Positions 31,627-39,624 of a stretch of DNA of 47,189 nucleotides are shown piece after piece. Each line of letters begins with the position of its first letter. Positions within the stretch are counted from its first letter, which is position 1. The translations under genes were made by a program, and so were the position numbers. Under the pieces are notes generated by a model. The model was not told where the DNA came from. It was given only the letters and a program-made list of their open reading frames with translations, and did no database searches. This DNA comes from Lachnospiraceae bacterium (GTDB lineage: Bacteria; Bacillota; Clostridia; Lachnospirales; Lachnospiraceae), in assembly GCA_017617395.1 (NCBI GenBank), contig JAFZWG010000039.1:1-47189 (forward strand). Direction: 5' to 3'.

Positions 31627-31643
31627 GTTACATAATTGTTACA
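31627..31643 (-). promoter_or_regulatory. WalR (YycF)-type binding box
   Basis: Minus strand TGTAAC-AATTA-TGTAAC, a perfect match to the published WalR consensus TGTWAH-N5-TGTWAH. A further single TGTAAC half-site is at 31600-31595. The 358-base gap 31504-31861 otherwise holds the promoter, the hairpin at 31819 and AT-rich sequence; no gene is seen. Confidence 0.72.
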
Positions 31644-31818
31644 CGACGCATCATACCATACCCTCACAAAAAAATCAACCCCAAAAGTGCTAAAACACGT
31701 AAAATACAAGGATTTTACACAGTTTTTCTCGTAAAATGCGTCATTTTTCAGTTGCGATTTTGACGCGAAATTGTTAAATTTGTTTTCTACTACTGTAGAA
31801 TAAATATGTAACAATTTT

Positions 31819-31842
31819 GCCCGTGGTATAGCACCCACGGGC
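31819..31842 (-). other. Hairpin after the RlmI-like gene, terminator-like without T-run
   Basis: GCCCGTGG/CCACGGGC, 8-bp stem with an 8-base loop, 20 bases past the RlmI-like stop. On the minus strand AAAATTGTT follows, so it is not a textbook terminator. Confidence 0.4.
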
Positions 31843-31861
31843 AACTGTACAAGATGTTGTG

Positions 31862-33082
31862 TTATTGCTCTTCGCACACCTGAAAGATGAAAAATTTCAG
31901 ATAATACGACTCATCGGCCGCCCAGAGGATCGGATGATCGGGCGCCTGCGTGCGATATTCAACCTGGCGAAGTCTCCGATGCACGCTTCCGGCCGCCTGC
32001 GCGATTGTTTCCGAGAACAATTCGGGCGTCATAAAATGCGAGCACGAACAGGTTGCGAGGTATCCTCCGTCCTTCACAAGGCGAAGTCCGCGCATGTTGA
32101 TCTCGCGGTAACCCTTGATCGCCTGCTTCGTCGCCGTGCGCGATTTCGTAAAAGCGGGCGGGTCCAAAATGACGACGTCGAACTTCCGCCCCTCGGCCTC
32201 GAGCTTCGGCAGCAGATCAAACACATCGGCCGCCGTAAAATGCACCCGCTCCGAGAGTCCGTTCAGGGCTGCATTTTTCTCCGCCTGCGCGACCGCAAGC
32301 TCCGACGCGTCGACGCCGAGCACCTCCGAAGCGCCGGCGATTCCCGCATTCAAAGCGAACGACCCCGTGTGCGTGAAGCAGTCGAGCACCGTCTTTCCCT
32401 TGCAAAGCTTCTGGATCGCAAGGCGGTTGTATTTCTGATCCAGGAAAAATCCTGTCTTCTGCCCGTTCTCGACATCCACCTCGTAGCGGACGCCGTTCTC
32501 GACGATCTCCACCTTCGTGTCAAACGGCTCGGATAAAAAGCCCTTCGTGCGCTCCATGCCCTCGAGCTCTCGAACCTTCGCGTCACTGCGCTCGTAGATT
32601 CCGCGGACGGTGATGCCGTCCGCGGCCATCGCCTCGCGAAGCGCCGAGAGAATGATGTCCTTGAAGCGGTCCATGCCGAGCGACAGGGACTGAATCACCA
32701 GTATGTCGGAGAATTTGTCGACCACGATGCCCGGAATCCAGTCTGCCTCGCCGAAGATGACGCGGCACGAGGACGTGTCCACGGTCGTCTTCCGGTATTC
32801 CCAGGCCGCACGCACACGCGCGCGCAGAAAATCCTCGTTCACCTCGGTCCCGGGGCGTCTCGCCAGCATTCTCACGCGGATCGTCGAATTCTGATTGTAG
32901 ACACCGATACCCATCGGATAGCCGTCAAAATCCTTCACCGCGCAGAGTGCGCCGTTCTCACCGCCGCCGATGACCTGCGCGATCTCGTTGTCGTACACCC
33001 ACAATCCGCCGGCCTTCAGGCTTCTGCCCTCGCCCTTCTTAAGCGTGACCGTGCGGGTTACCGCAAAGCGCTCCTCACTCAT
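31862..33082 (-). CDS. RlmI-like rRNA cytosine/SAM methyltransferase with PUA domain
   Basis: 406-residue class I rRNA methyltransferase (RlmI/YccW family, SAM-dependent m5C formation in 23S rRNA in E. coli). N-terminal PUA RNA-binding domain (residues 1-80: LKKGEGRSLKAGGLWVYDNEI), central EEHEE-type domain (PGIVVDKFSDILVIQ), then the methyltransferase core: GFFLDQKYNR, VLDCFTHTGSFALNA (motif I), VVILDPPAFTKS (motif IV) and ATCSCSHFM with the conserved Cys pair. GGAGG nine bases before the ATG at 33082; the ATG overlaps the TGA of the GtrA gene by eight bases, implying coupled translation. Confidence 0.88.
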   Translation of the reverse strand: MSEERFAVTRTVTLKKGEGRSLKAGGLWVYDNEIAQVIGGGENGALCAVKDFDGYPMGIGVYNQNSTIRVRMLARRPGTEVNEDFLRARVRAAWEYRKTTVDTSSCRVIFGEADWIPGIVVDKFSDILVIQSLSLGMDRFKDIILSALREAMAADGITVRGIYERSDAKVRELEGMERTKGFLSEPFDTKVEIVENGVRYEVDVENGQKTGFFLDQKYNRLAIQKLCKGKTVLDCFTHTGSFALNAGIAGASEVLGVDASELAVAQAEKNAALNGLSERVHFTAADVFDLLPKLEAEGRKFDVVILDPPAFTKSRTATKQAIKGYREINMRGLRLVKDGGYLATCSCSHFMTPELFSETIAQAAGSVHRRLRQVEYRTQAPDHPILWAADESYYLKFFIFQVCEEQ

Positions 33083-33665
33083 CGTCCGAATCCTCCGAAG
33101 CGCTCTTTGCGCCGGTTCCCTCCGAAAGGCTCTCCTCCTCGGTTCCCTCAAGCACCGCTTCCTCCTTCTTGCGGAAGACAAAAAGCTTGCTGAATACATA
33201 GTTTAAGATGATTACGAACACCGCCGTGATTGCCTTCGCCCAGAATCCCTCAAACGTGAACGTTCTGGAGGCAACCGCAACGGACAGCGACTGCTTGAGG
33301 CCGATTGCCATCAGAATGGACGGAAGCACATTTTCCACAACGCCGGTGGCAACGCGGGCGCTGAAGAACTTTCCCATCTCCGTAAAATACGCTTTAGCTC
33401 CCTCCGTGCGGCTCTCAAAGACGTATTTCTTGTTCGTGACGAACGCAAACAGCACCGCGATGAACCATGCGATAATGTTGGCGATCAGATACAGGACCTT
33501 ATACTTGCTCGAGTCCTTGCCGAGCTCCTCCGCAATCTTGCTGAGCCCGAACAGACTCTGCAGTCCGAACGTCGCGATGAAGTTCACCAGCGTCGTCGCG
33601 ACGCCGAAGATGAGGTACATGATGACCTCGTGATATTGTTTGTAAAGTTTTTTGAGCTTGTCCAT
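33075..33665 (-). CDS. GtrA-family membrane protein
   Basis: 196 residues with four predicted helices at about 14-34, 60-80, 105-122 and 140-160. The pattern LIFGVATTLVNF near the start and KKYVFES after helix 2, with NYVFSKLFVFRKK at the end of helix 4, is typical of GtrA, proteins thought to help move undecaprenyl-linked sugars across the membrane for surface glycosylation. The C-terminus adds a Glu/Ser-rich tail of 35 residues. GGAAC sites precede ATG 33665. Coupled by overlap with the RlmI-like gene, which has no evident functional link. Confidence 0.87.
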   Translation of the reverse strand: MDKLKKLYKQYHEVIMYLIFGVATTLVNFIATFGLQSLFGLSKIAEELGKDSSKYKVLYLIANIIAWFIAVLFAFVTNKKYVFESRTEGAKAYFTEMGKFFSARVATGVVENVLPSILMAIGLKQSLSVAVASRTFTFEGFWAKAITAVFVIILNYVFSKLFVFRKKEEAVLEGTEEESLSEGTGAKSASEDSDDE

Positions 33666-33698
33666 GTTCCGTCGTTCCTTTTTACGTAAAAGATGTGC

Positions 33699-33727
33699 AA
33701 AACGGGCCGTTTCGCGCGGCCCGTTTT
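33699..33727 (-). terminator. Terminator of the 33732-34184 Nudix gene
   Basis: AAAACGGGCCG/CGGCCCGTTTT, a perfect 11-bp stem with a 7-base loop; on the minus strand it ends in TTTTGC. Lies five bases past the stop. Confidence 0.85.
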
Positions 33728-33731
33728 CCTT

Positions 33732-34184
33732 TCAGGAATACTTTCGATTGCCCCAAAGATTGTTCTTCTTGAGTTCCAGATACTCACTGTAGGCCTTCTC
33801 CAGAATCTGCTTCTCGTTCGAGAATTTCAACAGGTGATAAGCCTCATGATACTTGTAGAATCCGGAATCCGCAAAATACTCCTCGGTCTGTGGTTTGCTG
33901 TAATAGCTGTCCGCCATCATCAGGTACCAGTGTACTTCCTTCTGAACCGTGTTCTGCGACGTGTTGAAGGTGTACCGACTCTTGCCGACATACTTGACTA
34001 TCCGGGCGTCGGAGCCGCTCTCCTCCTTCACTTCTCGAATGGCGGTCTGCGGAAACTCCTCGCCTTCCTCTACCGTTCCCTTGGGAAGCACCCATCCTTC
34101 GTACTTGCGCTTGTAATTCTTATACAGCAGCAGGATCTTCCCTCTGAATATCACAACACCACCACAGCTAGTTGCCTCAACCAT
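33732..34184 (-). CDS. Nudix hydrolase
   Basis: 150-residue Nudix protein. The box reads GTVEEGEEFPQTAIREVKEE followed by SGS, matching G-x5-E-x7-R-E-U-x-E-E-x-G. Residues 1-12 (VEATSCGGVVIF) and LPKGTVEEGE are typical of the diadenosine-polyphosphate group; the substrate is not certain. The C-terminal 45 residues are helical and extend the domain. GGGGG precedes the ATG. Single-gene unit with a promoter at 34227-34255 and the terminator at 33699-33727. Confidence 0.88.
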   Translation of the reverse strand: MVEATSCGGVVIFRGKILLLYKNYKRKYEGWVLPKGTVEEGEEFPQTAIREVKEESGSDARIVKYVGKSRYTFNTSQNTVQKEVHWYLMMADSYYSKPQTEEYFADSGFYKYHEAYHLLKFSNEKQILEKAYSEYLELKKNNLWGNRKYS

Positions 34185-34226
34185 TGTAAGGACCCCCTGT
34201 CTATTGGTGTTTGAAAGATTGATTCA

Positions 34227-34255
34227 AGTATACCCCTGTTGCGTCTGTTTTGCAA
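34227..34255 (-). promoter_or_regulatory. Sigma-A promoter of the Nudix gene
   Basis: Minus strand -35 TTGCAA (34255-34250), 17-base spacer, -10 TATACT (34232-34227). Confidence 0.75.
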
Positions 34256-34299
34256 GTCTTTTGTCACCACAGGACGCCTCATCCTGCGAAAAATGCTCC

Positions 34300-34803
34300 C
34301 TATGCCTCCGCCTCGCGCGTCCCCTCGTCCATCTCGCGCAGATGCTCGGTCAGAAGCCGGAACGCCGGCAGGTAACACGTCTGCACCTTCTCGTTTCTCT
34401 TGCGGTAAAACTGCTCTCTCTCCTCGGGGTCAGCAATCGTGATGCCGCGGGAGACGTCCATATTGTGCCGAAGGTCCGCGATCTTCACGCGGATGGCCAG
34501 GCGGTTGTCGGAGCAGCGGATCTTATCGATGTATTCGGCATAGGAGTCGTCACGGTCATGCCGCAGCAGTAACAGAGCGTCCGTGACCGGATCGCCGAAC
34601 CGCTCGCGAAATGCAGCGACCGACATGTAGTCCGGGTGGTCCTCCATCACGTCGTGGAGGTACGCAACGATCTTCTCCTGCTCGGTGTCGACGAAGGAAG
34701 CAACCGCCTCCGGGTGCAGAAAGTAAGGCCGGTTCGCCTTGTCCGTCTGCCCCGCGTGCGCTTCCCTTGCCATCGCAATCGCCTGTTCCAAAAGCTCGCT
34801 CAT
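34300..34803 (-). CDS. HD-domain phosphohydrolase (SpoT/MESH1-like)
   Basis: 167 residues forming a single HD hydrolase domain like the small alarmone or nucleotide hydrolases. Metal motif residues are visible as HAGQTDKANRPYFLHP near residue 16, AYLHDVMEDHP near residue 48 (the HD pair) and VKIADLRHNM near residue 106, the SpoT-type signature K-x-A-D-R-x-x-N. It could hydrolyse (p)ppGpp or a related nucleotide; only the hydrolase half is present. AAGGAG precedes the ATG. It is the last gene of the ruvAB-zapA-U32 run, 22 bases after the U32 gene. Confidence 0.85.
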   Translation of the reverse strand: MSELLEQAIAMAREAHAGQTDKANRPYFLHPEAVASFVDTEQEKIVAYLHDVMEDHPDYMSVAAFRERFGDPVTDALLLLRHDRDDSYAEYIDKIRCSDNRLAIRVKIADLRHNMDVSRGITIADPEEREQFYRKRNEKVQTCYLPAFRLLTEHLREMDEGTREAEA

Positions 34804-34825
34804 GTCCGCTCCTTTCCCACGCAGT

Positions 34826-37339
34826 TTACATCACTCCCCGCTTCCAGTGTCCCTTCGTGTACCGTCCCTCTGCCGACGGCTCCGCCACGGTCTCGCCCTG
34901 CATCGCCTGTGCTAGCGTACGCAGCACGCGGTCCGCCTCGCGGCGCGTCTCCGCGGAAAATGCAACCCTCACTCCGAGCGGTCTCTTCTCCGCCACCTCG
35001 TCGAAAACGGTCAAAAGCGACGTCACCGCCGCGTTGTAGATCAAGGAATGACAATACCGGCACACGCTCACCACCGGCATCTCGTTGCCCTCCATGTCCG
35101 TGAGGATTCCGCCCGGGTTGCTTCCCGGCGAATCGCACGAAAACACGGTGCGGTGCGGGCATTGTTCGGACACCATCACGACGGTCCGCTCGTACACCGG
35201 AATCCAGTTTCCGGCCGCCATCTCGTAGGAGACCTCGCTTCGCTTAAGCTCCGGTGATACGGTCATCGCGTCGGCCCCTGCCGCCGCAAACCACTCTTTG
35301 GCCGCGTCGTTCGCCAGATACAGCGTGCTGTCCGTGACGACTTGCAGGTCCTCGCGGATTATGCGCCATCCGGGCACCTCCGCCAGCTGATCGGGAGTGC
35401 GCACCAAAACCGCATCGATCGGCATTTCCCGAAGAAGTCTTCCGACTTCGCGCACAACCGTGTCATGTACCGCGCCCTTGCTCACCCGAGGCAGCGCGAC
35501 ACCGATCCGCACGTCGTTGACCGTGCCGTGCCCCCGCTCCGCGCGGATGATGGAGAGGCACGCATCGCAGGCGCCCTCCATATCGACGTAAAGATCCGTC
35601 ACAACCGTGTGCCGCAGCGCCGCCATCGCCTGCTCCGCGGTCTGCACGATCACCATGCAGCCAAGGGGCTTCGCAGCATCCGTACTCGCGGCAGCACCGC
35701 CTGCACTCGCGGCAGCACCGGTTCCTCCCGCCGCGCTCTCCGCAGCAAATGCGAGTCTGCTCCGGTGGAACGTCCGGATCGCGGCCTGCTCATATGCTTC
35801 CAGCGCCTCGCGGCGCAACTCGTTTAATTTCGACACGGGCAGGAAAATCCCGTCCGCCACATCGACGGTCAGCTCCTCCCATGCATAGCCCGAACCGCCG
35901 GTCCGGCGCATCTTCGAGAGTATCTGCGCGGCGTCGGTCGGCAGCTGCTTCGCCGGCTCCGGCGCATCCCCCGTCACGGTGATGCAGGCCCGCTCCTTCG
36001 CGTCGGTCACCGTAAGGCGAAGCGGTTCTCCCGCTGCCGCGCGGAGCGTCCCGATCACGGGAAGGTCCTTCCGGTTTGCGATGAACTGCTCGCGGATCTC
36101 CGTGAGGAGGGTTTCATTTTTCGTCCGGAAGACGTAGACAAATTCCGGCACGCCGTCGTCGAACGCTTCCCGGCGCAGCGCTACCGGCTTCGCCGGGTCA
36201 AAGCGCGTCATGTCCTTCGGTGTCGTGATCTCGCCGCAGATAAAGCCGCCCGCCGTGCGAAGTTCGATCACTTCCTCGGGGCCGAGTTCCTCGCGAAGTT
36301 GCATCACGGCCGTCGGCTTCACGCCGTCCGTCACAACCGCACGCCCCAAAAGCACGCCCGTGTGGTTCGGGCGGTTCGTACACATCATCCCGCGGCCCTT
36401 CTCATCGAAGACGTAGCCCTCGCAAAAGCCGCCGCGGTTGTAAAGCTCCGCCAGCGCGGCCACGTCGTCCGCCATCTCCTTGGCGTGCGTGCGAAGGTAT
36501 TCCTCGTACGCCTTGTGGCCCATCTCCTCGTAGCGGTCAAGCCACCGGCGGTAGATTGCCGTCACGCCTGCGGCGTACTCGGGCTTCTTCATGCGGCCCT
36601 CGATCTTCAGGGAATCGATGCCGGTCGCCAGAAGCTCGTGAAGGCGAGGCAGAAGGCACTGGTCCTTCGGGCTTAAGAGAAAACCGTAGGCACCGTTCTT
36701 GCCGTTTGATTTAGAATTTTCCGTGTAGTAGTAACGCTTGCGGCAGGGCTGCGCGCACCGGCCGCGGTTGCCGCTTCGCCCGCCCGCGAGGGAAGACAAA
36801 AGGCACTGGCCGGAGTAACAGTAGCACAGCGCGCCGTGCACAAAAATCTCGAGTTCCCGGTCCGTCCCCTTCGCCAGCTTCGCGATCTCCGAGAGCTTCA
36901 ATTCTCTCGCCGGAACGATGCGCGTCACCTGCGGAGGCAACAGCAAAGCGGCGCTTTCCTGCGTGATCGTCATCTGCGTGCTCGCGTGGATTGGAAGGTC
37001 GGGAAACCATTCCGAAATCCGCTTCATCACGCCGAAATCCTGCACGATCACAGCATCCAGCCCCGCCTCATAGTACGGCAGCAGATACTCCCTGAGCTCT
37101 GCCATCTCATTGTTCTTCAAAACCGTGTTGACCGTGAGATACACCTTGACCCCGCGCAGATGAGCCTCGTCGATTCCGCGGATCAGCTGCTCCTCGGGCG
37201 GATTGTCGGCATAGGCGCGGGCGCCGAAACGCGCGCCGCCGATGTAGATTGCGTCACAGCCGGCCTCAATCACGGCGCAGAGCGCTTCGTAGGATCCTGC
37301 CGGTGCAAGCAATTCGATTTTCCCAGGGTGTCTCGTCAT
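34826..37339 (-). CDS. Peptidase U32-family protein with DUF3656-type C-terminus
   Basis: 837 residues. Residues 5-290 are the U32 barrel (KIELLAPAGSYEAL, VYLTVNTVLKN, IHASTQMTIT, ELEIFVHGALCYCYSGQC, RGRCAQPCRKRY); its cysteines are those proposed to hold an Fe-S cluster in RlhA-type tRNA/rRNA hydroxylases. Residues about 390-560 and 580-835 match the accessory collagenase-like (DUF3656) part. Members hydroxylate RNA or act as proteases; RNA hydroxylation is the better guess. An Ala-rich insert near residue 550 contains a 21-bp tandem repeat (35684-35720). The start is 5 bases past the zapA stop, with only a weak site. Confidence 0.87.
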   Translation of the reverse strand: MTRHPGKIELLAPAGSYEALCAVIEAGCDAIYIGGARFGARAYADNPPEEQLIRGIDEAHLRGVKVYLTVNTVLKNNEMAELREYLLPYYEAGLDAVIVQDFGVMKRISEWFPDLPIHASTQMTITQESAALLLPPQVTRIVPARELKLSEIAKLAKGTDRELEIFVHGALCYCYSGQCLLSSLAGGRSGNRGRCAQPCRKRYYYTENSKSNGKNGAYGFLLSPKDQCLLPRLHELLATGIDSLKIEGRMKKPEYAAGVTAIYRRWLDRYEEMGHKAYEEYLRTHAKEMADDVAALAELYNRGGFCEGYVFDEKGRGMMCTNRPNHTGVLLGRAVVTDGVKPTAVMQLREELGPEEVIELRTAGGFICGEITTPKDMTRFDPAKPVALRREAFDDGVPEFVYVFRTKNETLLTEIREQFIANRKDLPVIGTLRAAAGEPLRLTVTDAKERACITVTGDAPEPAKQLPTDAAQILSKMRRTGGSGYAWEELTVDVADGIFLPVSKLNELRREALEAYEQAAIRTFHRSRLAFAAESAAGGTGAAASAGGAAASTDAAKPLGCMVIVQTAEQAMAALRHTVVTDLYVDMEGACDACLSIIRAERGHGTVNDVRIGVALPRVSKGAVHDTVVREVGRLLREMPIDAVLVRTPDQLAEVPGWRIIREDLQVVTDSTLYLANDAAKEWFAAAGADAMTVSPELKRSEVSYEMAAGNWIPVYERTVVMVSEQCPHRTVFSCDSPGSNPGGILTDMEGNEMPVVSVCRYCHSLIYNAAVTSLLTVFDEVAEKRPLGVRVAFSAETRREADRVLRTLAQAMQGETVAEPSAEGRYTKGHWKRGVM

Positions 37340-37344
37340 GTCTC

Positions 37345-37761
37345 TCAATTCCGGTTCTTGCGATAGTTGGACAGTTCGGTCTCCAGGCGGACGATCTTCT
37401 TCTGATCCTCCATCCGGGCTTCCTTCATCTGCTCAATCCGTTCCTCCAGCTCCTTGATCCGCGAACGATCCGCAAGCATGTCATGCTTCATGTTGAAGAT
37501 GTCGGTCTCGCGCTGCTCGACCTCGGACTGCTTGTTCGCACAATCCTGGCGGCTCTTTAAGTAGTCGTCCGCGACATTGATCAACACGAGCGCCTGCTTC
37601 ATATCGAGGTCCATGGTCTTGTAGCCCTTGACCTCCTTCATGGAAGCGTATTTGCTGTTTAGATACGTCGCAATCTTCTGGAGATATTCCTCCTCCTCGA
37701 TTCCGGCGATGCAATACCGCTTGCCGTTGATGATAACTTCCGCCTCCGTCCGCTTCTGCAT
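37345..37761 (-). CDS. zapA: Cell-division protein ZapA
   Basis: 138-residue FtsZ-ring-associated protein. N-terminal ZapA domain: EAEVIINGKRYCIAGIEEEEYLQKIATYLN, then LVLINVADDYLKSR; the C-terminal 75 residues are a coiled coil (IKELEERIEQMKEARMEDQKK). It promotes bundling of FtsZ filaments at mid-cell. AGAGGAC precedes the ATG. Between ruvB (82 bases upstream) and the U32 gene, which follows within a few bases. Confidence 0.9.
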   Translation of the reverse strand: MQKRTEAEVIINGKRYCIAGIEEEEYLQKIATYLNSKYASMKEVKGYKTMDLDMKQALVLINVADDYLKSRQDCANKQSEVEQRETDIFNMKHDMLADRSRIKELEERIEQMKEARMEDQKKIVRLETELSNYRKNRN

Positions 37762-37843
37762 GGTACTGTCCTCTCTTTCTCCTCTGTTTCTATCGTGTCA
37801 CAGGCCTTCCTTCGGAAAATGCAGCCTGCTTTTTTCTCTTTCT

Positions 37844-38848
37844 CTACTTGCCCTCCGGCATCGGAATGCCGAGGTGTTCGTACGCCTCCGCGGTCACCAT
37901 ACGTCCGCGCGGCGTCCGCACGATCAAACCGGTCTGCACCAGGTACGGCTCGTAGACCTCCTCGACCGTCTCCTGCTCCTCGCCGATGGTCGTCGCCACC
38001 GCTGCCGTGCCCACCGGGCCGCCGCGGAATTTCGTGATCATCGTCGTAAGAATCGCGCGGTCGATTGGATCAAGACCGAGCCGGTCAACCTCCAGCGTAT
38101 CGAGCGCCTTCTTCGCGATGTCCGCGCGGATGACGCCGTCGCCGAGCACCTGCGCGTAGTCACGAACGCGCTTTAAGAGCCGGTTCGCGAGTCGCGGCGT
38201 CCCTCTCGCTCTTCTTGCGATCTCGGTCGCGCCCTCTTCGTCAATCTCCACCTTCAAAACTCTCGCCGAGTGCCGCACGATGAGCGCCAAATCCTCGACC
38301 GAGTAAAATTCCAAACGGTCCACAACGCCGAAACGGTCGCGGAGCGGTGCCGTCAACATGCCCGCGCGTGTCGTCGCACCGACCAGCGTAAACTTCGGCA
38401 GTTTCAGCCGAACCGGCTTGGCCGCAGGGCCGGAGCCGATGATGATATCGACGCCGAAGTCCTCCATCGCCGAGTACAACAGCTCCTCCACCTGACGGTT
38501 CAACCGGTGGATCTCATCGATGAAGAGGATGTCGTTGGGCTGGAGTTTACTAAGAATCGCCGCCATGTCGCCCGGCTTATCGATGGCCGGTCCCGATGTC
38601 TGACGCACATTGACGCCCATCTCGTTGGCGATGATGTTGGCAAGTGTCGTCTTGCCGAGTCCGGGCGGTCCGAACAAAAGAACATGGTCGAGTGCCTCCC
38701 CGCGCGCCTTCGCCGCGTCGATGTACACCTTCATCGTGTTCTTCACCTTCGACTGCCCGATGTATTCGGACAGATACTGCGGCCGCAGCGAGCCCTCAAG
38801 CCGCACGTCCTCCGCAGTCTCTTCGGTTGTCGTGATTCGTTTTGCCAT
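37844..38848 (-). CDS. ruvB: Holliday-junction branch-migration ATPase RuvB
   Basis: 334-residue AAA+ motor of branch migration. Walker [10 protein letters not shown] near residue 60, Walker [10 protein letters not shown] near 110, sensor 1 [10 protein letters not shown] near 155, the arginine finger region APLRDRFG and sensor 2 [15 protein letters not shown] near 217; the C-terminal winged helix is [15 protein letters not shown] onward. The opening [11 protein letters not shown] is typical. GAGGATAG precedes the ATG. Directly behind ruvA (22-base gap) as in most bacteria; together they process recombination intermediates. Confidence 0.97.
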   Translation of the reverse strand: MAKRITTTEETAEDVRLEGSLRPQYLSEYIGQSKVKNTMKVYIDAAKARGEALDHVLLFGPPGLGKTTLANIIANEMGVNVRQTSGPAIDKPGDMAAILSKLQPNDILFIDEIHRLNRQVEELLYSAMEDFGVDIIIGSGPAAKPVRLKLPKFTLVGATTRAGMLTAPLRDRFGVVDRLEFYSVEDLALIVRHSARVLKVEIDEEGATEIARRARGTPRLANRLLKRVRDYAQVLGDGVIRADIAKKALDTLEVDRLGLDPIDRAILTTMITKFRGGPVGTAAVATTIGEEQETVEEVYEPYLVQTGLIVRTPRGRMVTAEAYEHLGIPMPEGK

Positions 38849-38870
38849 GCAAATCTATCCTCGCAAAATG

Positions 38871-39485
38871 TTACAAATACCGCAAAGCGCGCGACAATAT
38901 GTCGTCCGCGTCCAGGTCTTTTGCATTCTCCACCTTGGAGACGGCCTTCGAAGCCTCCGTGCGCGAGTACCCGAGCGCCATCAACGCCTCGGTTGCCTCC
39001 GCCGCCGCGGTCCCGCCTCCTGCCGGAGCGGAAACGGTTCCGCTCACTGCGGCCGCTGCCTCCGATCCCGCAAGGGACTGCCAGTCCATCTTGTCCTTAA
39101 GATCAAGCACGATCTTCGCCGCCGTCTTCTTGCCGATGCCGGGCGCCTTCGCGATCGTCGCCTCGTCGCCGCTCATGATCGCCACCGACAGATCCGACGG
39201 ATCCATCGTCGAGAGAATCCCGAGAGCCGCCTTCGGGCCGACACCGCTCACGGTGATCAGCAGGCGGAACATCTGCAGCTCGTCCCTCGTCATAAAGCCC
39301 ATCAGATTGACGCCCGTGTTCTCGTTGACCGAGAGATGCGTATACACGCGAACCGCCGTACCGACCGGCGGCATCGTCGCCAGTTCCGACGCCGGCATCT
39401 GCACCTCAAAGCCGATGCCTCCCGCCAGAATCACAGCCACGGACGCGTCCTTATATTCCAACGTACCGTCCAACATTCCAATCAT
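38871..39485 (-). CDS. ruvA: Holliday-junction DNA-binding protein RuvA
   Basis: 204-residue tetrameric junction-binding protein. Domain I starts MIGMLDGTLEY; the two helix-hairpin-helix motifs are LLITVSGVGPKAALGIL and IAKAPGIGKKTAAKIVLDLKDK; domain III, the RuvB-binding part, is EATEALMALGYSRTEASKAV after an Ala/Gly-rich linker. Length is normal. GAGGTGACG precedes the ATG at 39485. Transcription starts from the extended -10 at 39525 and continues through ruvB and probably zapA, U32 and the HD gene. Confidence 0.96.
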   Translation of the reverse strand: MIGMLDGTLEYKDASVAVILAGGIGFEVQMPASELATMPPVGTAVRVYTHLSVNENTGVNLMGFMTRDELQMFRLLITVSGVGPKAALGILSTMDPSDLSVAIMSGDEATIAKAPGIGKKTAAKIVLDLKDKMDWQSLAGSEAAAAVSGTVSAPAGGGTAAAEATEALMALGYSRTEASKAVSKVENAKDLDADDILSRALRYL

Positions 39486-39524
39486 TTTGCGTCACCTCGT
39501 CCGCAATAGTATTACCCAGTAAAA

Positions 39525-39533
39525 AGTATACCA
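39525..39533 (-). promoter_or_regulatory. Extended -10 promoter of ruvAB
   Basis: Minus strand TGGTATACT; no good -35. Divergent to the YprB promoter 41 bases away. Confidence 0.6.
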
Positions 39534-39573
39534 TAAACTGCCCCGAAAAGCACCTGTATTTTCCCGAAAATAT

Positions 39574-39602
39574 TTGAATTTCGGCAAATTCTCTGCTACT
39601 AT
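39574..39602 (+). promoter_or_regulatory. Sigma-A promoter of the YprB-like gene
   Basis: -35 TTGAAT (39574-39579), 17-base spacer, -10 TACTAT (39597-39602), 22 bases before the start codon. Confidence 0.72.
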
Positions 39603-39624
39603 TACAGGTGATGAGGAGGCCAAC

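Noticed and set aside
31807-31812. TGTAAC on the plus strand as another WalR site
   Set aside because: No second half-site at the required spacing, and no plus-strand gene nearby.
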